A DNA stretch of 5,494 nt. It comes from JBBPYA01 sp038200385 (GTDB taxonomy: Bacteria; Actinomycetota; Actinomycetes; Mycobacteriales; Geodermatophilaceae). The stretch covers positions 1 through 5,494 of the forward strand of contig JBBPYA010000007.1 in assembly GCA_038200385.1 (NCBI GenBank), read 5' to 3'. The stretch's first letter is position 1. Every line of letters starts with the position of its first letter. Made by a program: the position numbers and the translations under genes. Below the pieces are notes generated by a model, which saw only the letters and a program-made list of their open reading frames with translations, was not told the DNA's origin and made no database searches. This document shows, one piece after another, positions 1 to 5,037 of this stretch.

Positions 1-136
1 CCGTCACCGGCGACGACGCGACGTTCCAGCGTCCGACGGACCTGGACCTGGACGAGCTGTGGCAGCAGACCCGCCGGCGGGTCCAGCCCGACACGTCCGG
101 CGGCGGCTCTACGACGGGCCCGCTGGGCGCGGACGC

Positions 137-142
137 TAGGCT
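137..142 (+). promoter_or_regulatory. Possible -10 element for guaA
   Basis: The hexamer TAGGCT fits the actinobacterial vegetative -10 consensus TAnnnT. A transcript starting about 7 bases downstream, near 149-150, would have a leader of roughly 21 nt that contains the guaA ribosome binding site. No convincing -35 box is visible at the usual spacing, so this is a motif-level call only. It supports the view that the guaA transcript starts inside the otherwise stop-free frame. Confidence 0.35.
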
Positions 143-159
143 CGGAACGGGCGAGGATC

Positions 160-167
160 GAGGGGGG
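160..167 (+). promoter_or_regulatory. Ribosome binding site of guaA
   Basis: The purine run GAGGGGGG ends 3 bases before the TTG at 171, and its AGGGG part ends 5 bases before it. This is the only good Shine-Dalgarno sequence near the N-terminus. It decides in favour of the TTG start, which leaves only a three-residue lead (M-G-F) before the conserved DTVLVVDFG strand. Confidence 0.7.
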
Positions 168-170
168 ACG

Positions 171-1733
171 TTGGGTTTCGACACCGTGCTGGTGGTCGAC
201 TTCGGCGCGCAGTACGCCCAGCTGATCGCGCGCCGGGTCCGCGAGGCCAAGGTGTTCAGCGAGATCGTGCCCGGCGACGTGACGACCGAGGAGCTGCTGG
301 CCCGTCGGCCCAAGGCGATCATCCTGTCCGGAGGACCGTCCTCGGTGTACGCCGACGGTGCCCCGCAGGCGCCGGCCGGATTGTTCGACGCCGGGGTGCC
401 GGTGCTGGGGATCTGCTACGGCTTCCAGGTCATGGCGCAGGCCCTCGGGGGCGAGGTCGCCCGCACCGGGCGCTCGGAGTACGGCGGCACGCCGCTGACC
501 GTCACGACGCCGGGGTCCCTGCTCGCCGACCTGCCCGCCACCCAGTCGGTATGGATGTCGCACGCCGACTCCTGCACGGTGGCGCCGGCCGGCTGCACGG
601 TGCTGGCCACCACCGACGGCGCGCCGGTGGCGGCCTTCGAGGATCTCGGCCGCCGGCTGGCCGGCGTCCAGTTCCACCCCGAGGTCGGGCACACCGCGCA
701 CGGCCGGGACATCCTGCGCCGCTTCCTGCTCGAGGTCGCGGGTTGCGCGCCGTCGTGGACCACCGACAACGTCGTCGACGACCAGGTCGCCCGGATCCGC
801 AAGCAGGTCGGCGACCGCCGGGTGCTGTGCGCGCTGTCCGGTGGCGTGGACTCCGCGGTCGCCGCCGCACTCGTACAGCAGGCGGTGGGGGACCAGCTGA
901 CCTGCGTGCACGTCGACCACGGGCTGATGCGGGCCGGCGAGACCGAGCAGGTCTCCCGCGACTACGTGCAGGCCACCGGGATCCGGCTGCAGGTCGTCGA
1001 CGCGGCCGACCGCTTCGTGACCGCGCTGGCCGGCGTGACCGACCCGGAGCAGAAGCGGAAGATCATCGGTCGGGAGTTCATCCGGGTGTTCGAGCAGGCG
1101 GCCCGCGACGTCGTGGGAGACGCCGCCGCGCACGGGGAGAGCGTGGACTTCCTGGTTCAGGGCACGCTGTACCCGGACGTGGTCGAGTCCGGTGGCGGTT
1201 CCGGCGCGGCGAACATCAAGAGCCACCACAACGTCGGCGGGTTGCCGGCCGACCTGCAGTTCGAACTCGTCGAGCCGCTGCGCACGTTGTTCAAGGACGA
1301 GGTCCGCCGGGTGGGTGAGCAGCTGGGCCTGCCGGCGGAGCTGGTGTGGCGGCAACCGTTCCCGGGACCAGGACTCGGGATCCGGATCATCGGCGAGGTC
1401 ACCCGCGAGCGGCTCGAGGTCCTGCGTGCCGCGGACCTGATCGTCCGCGAAGAGCTGTCCGCGGCCGGCCTGGACCGGGAGATCTGGCAGTGCCCGGTGG
1501 TCCTGCTCGCCGACGTCCGCTCGGTCGGGGTGCAGGGCGACGGCCGGACCTACGGGCATCCGGTCGTGCTCCGCCCGGTGTCCAGCGAGGACGCGATGAC
1601 CGCCGACTGGAGCCGGTTGCCCTACGACGTACTCGCCCGGATCTCCACCCGGATCACCAACGAGATCCCCGAGATCAACCGGGTGACGCTGGACCTGACG
1701 AGCAAGCCGCCCGGCACCATCGAGTGGGAGTAG
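171..1733 (+). CDS. guaA: GMP synthase (glutamine-hydrolysing), GuaA
   Basis: A cytosolic enzyme that converts XMP, ATP and glutamine into GMP, the last step of de novo guanine nucleotide synthesis. It is a complete 520-residue protein, the normal length for single-chain bacterial GuaA. The N-terminal class I glutamine amidotransferase domain (about 5-190) shows SGGPSSV (53-59), the nucleophile Cys82 in GICYGFQ, and the rest of the triad as His169 and Glu171 in QFHPEV. The ATP-pyrophosphatase domain (about 200-395) has the PP-loop SGGVDS (223-228), then VDHGLMR and the QGTLYPDVVES segment. The C-terminal dimerisation/XMP-binding domain has PFPGPGLGIRI and ends in the hallmark KPPGTIEWE. The TTG start is supported by the purine run just upstream and the close fit to the family N-terminus. 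It converges on the small membrane gene across 21 bp, so the two are separate transcription units. No truncation or missing catalytic residue was seen. Confidence 0.98.
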   Translation: MGFDTVLVVDFGAQYAQLIARRVREAKVFSEIVPGDVTTEELLARRPKAIILSGGPSSVYADGAPQAPAGLFDAGVPVLGICYGFQVMAQALGGEVARTGRSEYGGTPLTVTTPGSLLADLPATQSVWMSHADSCTVAPAGCTVLATTDGAPVAAFEDLGRRLAGVQFHPEVGHTAHGRDILRRFLLEVAGCAPSWTTDNVVDDQVARIRKQVGDRRVLCALSGGVDSAVAAALVQQAVGDQLTCVHVDHGLMRAGETEQVSRDYVQATGIRLQVVDAADRFVTALAGVTDPEQKRKIIGREFIRVFEQAARDVVGDAAAHGESVDFLVQGTLYPDVVESGGGSGAANIKSHHNVGGLPADLQFELVEPLRTLFKDEVRRVGEQLGLPAELVWRQPFPGPGLGIRIIGEVTRERLEVLRAADLIVREELSAAGLDREIWQCPVVLLADVRSVGVQGDGRTYGHPVVLRPVSSEDAMTADWSRLPYDVLARISTRITNEIPEINRVTLDLTSKPPGTIEWE

Positions 1734-1737
1734 CCTG

Positions 1738-1750
1738 GCCGGCGGCCGGC
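1738..1750. terminator. Small GC hairpin between convergent genes, possible terminator
   Basis: GCCGG-CGG-CCGGC is a perfect 5-bp all-GC stem with a 3-base loop. It lies in the 21-bp spacer between the guaA stop and the stop of the converging small membrane gene. There is no U-tract on either side, so it is not a canonical intrinsic terminator. Actinobacterial terminators often lack a U-tract, and the position suits a bidirectional end. The short stem keeps confidence low. Confidence 0.3.
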
Positions 1751-1754
1751 GTGC

Positions 1755-1940
1755 TCAGGTGCCGGTTCCTCCGCGGCGGGCCCCGACCAGGCCGATCAGG
1801 CCGACCACGATCAGCAGGGCGGGCAGGTACCAGGCCTGACCCGGCCAACCGACGTCGCCGGTCAGCCCCCACGTTCCGGCGGCGGCGAGGAACAGCGCCC
1901 CGAACAGCAGTGAGATGACGTCCGTCCGGTGCTTAGCCAA
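1755..1940 (-). CDS. Small two-helix membrane protein, LiaI-like (61 aa)
   Basis: A 61-residue protein with two hydrophobic helices, about 8-26 (VISLLFGALFLAAAG...) and 36-54 (AWYLPALLIVVGLIGLVG), and a basic, glycine-rich C-terminus (ARRGG). The G-hydrophobic-G, Trp-x-x-Pro-hydrophobic, G-hydrophobic-G pattern resembles the transmembrane unit shared by LiaI and LiaF-type proteins; that assignment rests on pattern alone. Both ends are probably cytoplasmic, with a short GDVGWPGQ loop outside. The TTG start at 1940-1938 is chosen because GGAGG lies 9 bases upstream inside the pspC coding sequence, and because it overlaps the pspC stop by 8 bp, which implies translational coupling. By context it is an accessory of the PspC/LiaF-like protein, perhaps a membrane partner or tuner of the sensor. 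It is short enough to be missed by many gene callers. Confidence 0.75.
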   Translation of the reverse strand: MAKHRTDVISLLFGALFLAAAGTWGLTGDVGWPGQAWYLPALLIVVGLIGLVGARRGGTGT

Positions 1941-3039
1941 TGCGATCGACCTCCACGACTCCCACGTGCACGTCCACGATCAGGTTCAGCCGCCCGCCGC
2001 CGGGTCCGTCCGGTCCGTAGTCGGTGATCGCGCGGCGTACGTCGCCGCCGTCCCACATCGCGGAGAACAGCCGGACCTGCCCGACCCTGGCCTGCGAATC
2101 GACCGTGACGTCGACGTCGCGGGGCACCAGGATCCGGGCGTACCCGGCGTCCACGGTCACCGTGGTTGCGGCATCGGCTCCGTCGAAGTTCACCGCGGAC
2201 AGGTCCAACCGTCCCGCGCCGGCCCCGAGGGCGTAGGTGTCGCGCACCTGTCCCACCGTCGCCGGTTGCCAGTTCCGTTGCCCGAACCCGTCCCGGACCG
2301 AGATGTCCACTGTGGACAGAACGATCAACAGGATCGCGAGCGGCACGCCGAGCACAATCAGGCCGCGGCTGCGGCCCCAGAACGTCCCCACCAGCAGGCC
2401 CGCCCCGACCACGGTCAGCGCCGCGGCGACGTACCCGGCGGCGGAGAAGTCCACGCCGCTATGCCGGTCGATCGCGGCCAGCACCCCGACGACGATCAGG
2501 GCGACGCTGACCGTGATCCGGCCCAGGGGGGACCGGGGGCGGCGCGGCCGGCGCGGTTCCGGTACGGCGACGGCGTACGTGCCGTCGCCAGCCTCCGGCG
2601 CCGGGGCGCTCGTCCGGGGCCCGTTGCGCTCCCTCGCCCACAGCACGATGAGGGCGACGACGGCCAGGAAGACGACGAAGCCGCGGGTCCCGCCGGTCGA
2701 GTCGATCGCGACGACGAGCGCGATGAAGGCGGCGATCCCGATCGCGATGTTGCGGACCAGGTTCGTGGGCCGCTCGGTCAGCCATCGCGACAACGCGCCC
2801 GGCGCTCCTCCCGGGTCGGGCAGCAGCAGCCACAGCGCGAGGTACAGGATCACGCCGGCACCGCCGGCGAGCCCGACCACGACGAACCCGACCCGGAACA
2901 GGATCGGGTCGATCCCGGTGAACTCGCTCAGCCCGCCGCAGACCCCGCCCAGCATCCGGTTCGTGGCGCTGCGACGCAGGTCCGGGCGGGGTGCCGCGGA
3001 GATCGGCGGTGGCAGTGGATCGGTGTCGTTCATGCTCAT
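1933..3039 (-). CDS. PspC-domain membrane protein with LiaF/toastrack-like C-terminus
   Basis: A 368-residue integral membrane protein. A Pro-rich cytoplasmic tail (1-20) precedes a PspC domain (about 21-76) with RMLGGVCGGLSEFTGIDPIL and the hydrophobic ...YLALWLLLP segment. Further hydrophobic helices lie near 98-113, 120-135, 176-190, 200-220 and 226-243. A very basic linker (EPRRPRRPRS, about 161-170) falls on the predicted inner side. Residues about 260-368 form a soluble, strand-rich domain (GAGAGRLDLSAVNF, VDAGYARILVPRDVDV, GQVRLF, LNLIVDVHVGVVEV). This resembles the LiaF C-terminal/toastrack fold found in envelope-stress proteins and, by the positive-inside rule, lies outside the membrane. 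The likely role, by family and context, is sensing envelope perturbation and controlling the divergently encoded PspC-kinase. The first ATG (3039) is preferred because AGGA sits 7 bases upstream; the second ATG (3033) has poorer spacing. It heads a two-gene unit with the small membrane protein. Substrate or ligand is unknown. Confidence 0.9.
   Translation of the reverse strand: MSMNDTDPLPPPISAAPRPDLRRSATNRMLGGVCGGLSEFTGIDPILFRVGFVVVGLAGGAGVILYLALWLLLPDPGGAPGALSRWLTERPTNLVRNIAIGIAAFIALVVAIDSTGGTRGFVVFLAVVALIVLWARERNGPRTSAPAPEAGDGTYAVAVPEPRRPRRPRSPLGRITVSVALIVVGVLAAIDRHSGVDFSAAGYVAAALTVVGAGLLVGTFWGRSRGLIVLGVPLAILLIVLSTVDISVRDGFGQRNWQPATVGQVRDTYALGAGAGRLDLSAVNFDGADAATTVTVDAGYARILVPRDVDVTVDSQARVGQVRLFSAMWDGGDVRRAITDYGPDGPGGGRLNLIVDVHVGVVEVDRIG
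1950..1954 (-). promoter_or_regulatory. Ribosome binding site deciding the TTG start of the small membrane gene
   Basis: On the minus strand this reads GGAGG, 9 bases before the TTG at 1940. It lies within the last codons of the upstream pspC gene, so ribosomes finishing pspC would end next to it. This is the main reason for accepting a TTG start. Confidence 0.6.
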
Positions 3040-3084
3040 GGGGTGATCCTGGGGGGCCGGGTCCGGGCGAGGTATCCGGGATCT

Positions 3085-3102
3085 CCCTGATTGCACCCTG
3101 AT
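3085..3102. repeat. Tandem heptamer CCCTGAT x2 at 11-bp period, operator candidate
   Basis: CCCTGAT occurs at 3085-3091 and again, identically, at 3096-3102, separated by TGCA. The start-to-start distance of 11 bp is about one helical turn, so both copies face the same side of the DNA, as expected for a dimeric NarL/FixJ-type regulator. A second, outer pair of direct repeats, GATCT, flanks them at 3080-3084 and 3100-3104. The centre near 3093 lies about 31 bp upstream of the predicted kinase transcript start. It would also sit over the -35 region of the opposing pspC gene. Binding by the LuxR-type regulator encoded nearby is inferred, not shown. Confidence 0.5.
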
Positions 3103-3118
3103 CTTCCGGTCGTACGGT
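3091..3118 (+). promoter_or_regulatory. Predicted sigma-70-type promoter of the sensor kinase
   Basis: TTGCAC (3091-3096) and TACGGT (3113-3118) form a -35/-10 pair with 16-bp spacing; the -10 matches TAnnnT. A transcript would start about 7 bases after the -10, at or next to the GTG at 3125. That would make a leaderless message, a common arrangement in actinobacteria. The only purine run before the GTG (GGTGG, 3116-3120) overlaps the -10 and is too close to serve well as a ribosome binding site, which agrees with leaderless initiation. Confidence 0.45.
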
Positions 3119-3124
3119 GGCCCG

Positions 3125-4342
3125 GTGAGCAGCGTCCCCCACGTCCGCGAGCCGTCCGCCGGGAGGCTGGGCGGGTTCCGGGCGCAGGTGACCGATCGGG
3201 AGCCGCTGGTCCGGCGTACCGACCAGCGGGTCATCGCCGGGGTCTGCGACGGCGTGGCCCGACATCTCGGGGTCTCGGCGTTCGCGGTCCGCGTCGTCTT
3301 CGTGATCCTGGCGCCGCTGGGGGCCACCGGGGTCCTCGCCTACGCCGGGCTCTGGGCGTTCGTTCCCGCGCAACGTCCCGACCGGCCGCGTCCGAGGGGG
3401 TCCTGGGACCGCGCCCGCAGCGAGTCCGTCGCGCTGCTCGTGCTGGCCGTCGGGCTGATGCTGCTGCTGGGTCAGCTGGACCTGATCGGTGGCAACGCGG
3501 TGATCGTGCCGTTCCTGGTGGCCGGCGCCGGCGTCACCTTGATCTGGCGGCGGATGGACGAGACCCGCCGGCCGACCGGTCGGCACGGCTGGCTCCAGCT
3601 GGCCGCCGGTCTGGCTCTGGTGCTGGGCGGGCTGGCTCTGTTCCTGCTGTTCAGCGGGCAGCTCGCCCCGGCCCGGCAGGCGTTGCTGTCCATCGTCGTG
3701 GTGGTGGTCGGCCTCGGCGTCGTCTCGGCACCGTGGTGGTGGCGGCTGGTCGTCGAGCTGGGCGCCGAGCGCCGGGAGCGGATCCACACCCAGGAACGCG
3801 CCGAGGTCGCCGCCCACCTGCACGACTCGGTGCTGCAGACGCTGGCCCTGATCCAGCGGCATGTGGACTCCCCCCGGGAGGTGGCCCGGCTGGCCCGCGG
3901 CCAGGAGCGTGAGCTGCGCAATTGGCTGTACGGGCGGGGACCGGACCCGGACCGGCTCTTCGCCGCGGCGATCCAGGACACGGTGGCCGAGGTCGAGGAC
4001 TCCTACGCCGTCGCGGTCGAAGCCGTCGTGGTCGGTGACTGCCCGGTCGGCGCCGCCGAGGCCGCCCTGGTCCGCGCGGCCCGGGAGGCGCTGATCAATG
4101 CCGCCCGGCACGCCGGGGTCGAGGACATGTCCCTGTACGCCGAGGTGGAGCCGACGGCGGTCACGGTGTTCGTCCGGGACCGCGGCACGGGGTTCGACCG
4201 GGCCGGCGTCCCGGCGGACCGGCAGGGGATCCGCGGCTCGATCGAGGGCCGGATGCACCGGTACGGGGGAACCGCGGCGATCCGGAGCTCCCCCGGTGCG
4301 GGTACCGAGGTGGAGCTGGCACTGGTGAGGGAGCCCGGATGA
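3125..4342 (+). CDS. PspC-domain fused sensor histidine kinase (HisKA_3/HATPase_c)
   Basis: A 405-residue membrane kinase that would autophosphorylate on histidine and pass phosphate to the regulator encoded next. An N-terminal PspC domain (about 27-83, with RVIAGVCDGVARHLGV and AYAGLWAFVP) is followed by four hydrophobic helices, about 101-118, 123-141, 156-177 and 186-207. The last ends in a WWWRLV interface. The HisKA_3 H-box is EVAAHLHDSVLQTLALIQR with His233 as the expected phosphorylation site, followed by the ERELRNWLYG helix. The HATPase domain shows the N-box EALINAARHAG (Asn325), G1 DRGTGFD (352-358), a G2-like GIRGSIEGRM (from 368) and a final GAGTEVEL. The GTG start fits the promoter spacing and the PspC domain position. 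Its stop overlaps the regulator start as ATGA, so the two are translationally coupled. Unusual for HisKA_3 is His231 two residues before the catalytic His, where an acidic residue is usual. The stimulus is unknown; envelope stress is inferred. Confidence 0.93.
   Translation: MSSVPHVREPSAGRLGGFRAQVTDREPLVRRTDQRVIAGVCDGVARHLGVSAFAVRVVFVILAPLGATGVLAYAGLWAFVPAQRPDRPRPRGSWDRARSESVALLVLAVGLMLLLGQLDLIGGNAVIVPFLVAGAGVTLIWRRMDETRRPTGRHGWLQLAAGLALVLGGLALFLLFSGQLAPARQALLSIVVVVVGLGVVSAPWWWRLVVELGAERRERIHTQERAEVAAHLHDSVLQTLALIQRHVDSPREVARLARGQERELRNWLYGRGPDPDRLFAAAIQDTVAEVEDSYAVAVEAVVVGDCPVGAAEAALVRAAREALINAARHAGVEDMSLYAEVEPTAVTVFVRDRGTGFDRAGVPADRQGIRGSIEGRMHRYGGTAAIRSSPGAGTEVELALVREPG
4324..4333 (+). promoter_or_regulatory. 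Ribosome binding site of the response regulator
   Basis: GGTGAGGGAG lies within the last codons of the kinase and ends 5 bases before the ATG at 4339. With the ATGA stop/start overlap, it supports coupled translation of kinase and regulator in matched amounts. Confidence 0.6.
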
Positions 4343-5001
4343 GTCCCGAAGCGGCGCAACCGGAGTCGATCCGGGTGTACCTGGTCGACGACCACGCCAT
4401 GGTGCGCTCCGGCGTCCGGGCCGAACTGGGCACCGCGGTGGACGTCGTCGGCGAGGCCGACGCGGTGGGGTCGGCGGTGGCCGGGATCCTGGCGACCGCG
4501 CCGGACGTCGTCCTGCTGGACGTGCACATGCCCGACGGTGGTGGACGCGCGGTGCTGGAACGGGTCCGGCCCCAGCTGCCCGCGGTGCGGTTCCTGGCGC
4601 TGTCGGTGTCCGACGCCGCCGAGGACGTGATCGGCGTCATCCGGGCCGGCGCCCGCGGCTACGTCACCAAGACGATCTCCGGACCGGAGCTGCTCGACGC
4701 CGTACGCCGGGTGGCCGACGGCGACGCGGTGTTCTCCCCGCGACTGGCAGGGTTCGTCCTGGACGCCTTCACCGACCCGGCCGGGCTGCCCGCCGACGAG
4801 TCGGACCTGGACCGGCTCACCGCACGGGAGCGGGAGGTGCTGCGGCTGCTGGCCCGCGGCTACGCCTACAAGGAGATCGCCGGGCGGCTGTTCATCTCGG
4901 TCAAGACGGTGGAGACCCACGTGTCCAGCGTGCTGCGCAAGCTCCAGCTGTCCAGCCGCCACGAACTCACCCGCTGGGCCAGCGACCGACGCATCGTCTG
5001 A
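4339..5001 (+). CDS. NarL/FixJ (LuxR-type) response regulator
   Basis: A 220-residue, full-length two-domain regulator that binds DNA when phosphorylated. The receiver domain (about 11-127) has the acidic pair Asp17-Asp18 (YLVDDHAMVRSGV), the phosphoacceptor Asp61 in VLLDVHMPDGGG, the switch region LALSVSD (87-92) and the conserved Lys111 in GYVTKT. After a linker (about 130-155), the LuxR-type helix-turn-helix (about 158-216) carries LTAREREVLRLLARG, KEIAGRLFISVKTVETHVSSVLRKL as consecutive helices, and the usual hydrophobic close. All receiver active-site residues are present, so it should be phosphorylation-competent. The start is fixed by the ATGA overlap with the kinase and a good ribosome binding site. 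Its likely partner is that kinase, and its likely target is the tandem repeat in the divergent promoter, giving autoregulation of both arms; that target is inferred from position. Confidence 0.95.
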   Translation: MSPEAAQPESIRVYLVDDHAMVRSGVRAELGTAVDVVGEADAVGSAVAGILATAPDVVLLDVHMPDGGGRAVLERVRPQLPAVRFLALSVSDAAEDVIGVIRAGARGYVTKTISGPELLDAVRRVADGDAVFSPRLAGFVLDAFTDPAGLPADESDLDRLTAREREVLRLLARGYAYKEIAGRLFISVKTVETHVSSVLRKLQLSSRHELTRWASDRRIV

Positions 5002-5006
5002 CCTGC

Positions 5007-5023
5007 GGGCCGGCGGCCGGGCC
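5007..5023. repeat. GC-rich imperfect hairpin after the regulator gene
   Basis: GGG-CCGG-CGG-CCGG-G-CC folds as a 4-bp CCGG stem extended, past one G-G mismatch, by two further G-C pairs, with loop CGG. It sits in the 36-bp spacer between the regulator stop and the DUF72 start. It shares the 13-mer GGCCGGCGGCCGG with the hairpin downstream of guaA. There is no U-tract. It could weakly separate the DUF72 gene from the kinase operon, or be a by-product of high G+C. Confidence 0.25.
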
Positions 5024-5037
5024 GCCAGGATGCAGGG

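Larger units (their letters stand above)
3..170 (+). other. Stop-free, coding-like segment in frame with guaA at the left edge
   Basis: All 56 codons from base 3 up to the guaA start are sense codons in the guaA frame. In the first 45 codons only CGT, TCT and GCT lack a G or C in third position, which is the codon signature of a translated frame in this genome. The predicted peptide is hydrophilic, with an acidic run (TDLDLDELWQQ) and then a basic run (TRRRVQPD), followed by a Gly/Ser/Thr-rich stretch. I do not recognise it. Either the tail of an upstream gene loses its stop here through a frameshift or error, or it is a chance opening in GC-rich DNA. A TAG lies in the next frame at 137-139, where such a gene could end after a one-base shift. 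A real N-terminal extension of GuaA is unlikely, since GuaA has its expected length from 171. No ATG, GTG or TTG occurs in this frame before 171. Confidence 0.3.
3040..3124. promoter_or_regulatory. Divergent promoter region of the PspC signalling module
   Basis: This 85-bp spacer separates the pspC start on the minus strand from the sensor kinase start on the plus strand, so it must contain both promoters unless transcription enters from elsewhere. It holds the CCCTGAT tandem repeat, a plausible plus-strand promoter (TTGCAC/TACGGT) and a weak minus-strand -10 (GATACC, 3076-3071) with no good -35. A poor basal promoter on the pspC side would suit an activator-dependent gene. A short inverted repeat GGGA-TC-TCCC (3078-3087) borders the first tandem repeat. 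Confidence 0.7.

Noticed and set aside
1..170. Riboswitch or purine-type leader RNA upstream of guaA
   Set aside because: No purine-riboswitch core or three-way junction pattern is visible, and the predicted leader is only about 21 nt.
551..1318. 255-codon open frame inside guaA on the plus strand
   Set aside because: It is out of frame within conserved GuaA domains, and its product is dominated by Arg, Gly and Pro.
3078..3087. GGGA-TC-TCCC inverted repeat as a separate operator
   Set aside because: The arms are only 4 bp and such palindromes are frequent at this G+C content. It is noted as context for the stronger tandem repeat rather than called on its own.
1915..3090. 391-codon open frame on the plus strand opposite pspC
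   Set aside because: It is antisense to a clearly conserved membrane protein. Its Asp/Gln/Pro/Arg-rich product has no domain pattern, as expected of an antisense frame in high-GC DNA.
3040..3327. In-frame 5' extension of the pspC gene on the minus strand, up to a start at 3327
   Set aside because: It would cross the divergent promoter region and the N-terminal coding part of the kinase. The extra residues look like an antisense shadow (Arg/Thr/Pro-rich), and the ATG at 3039 has a ribosome binding site and leads directly into the PspC domain.
2459..4258. 599-codon open frame on the minus strand across the pspC start and the kinase
   Set aside because: It spans two real genes and their promoter region. 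Its His/Pro/Arg/Gln-rich low-complexity product is typical of a GC-driven shadow frame.
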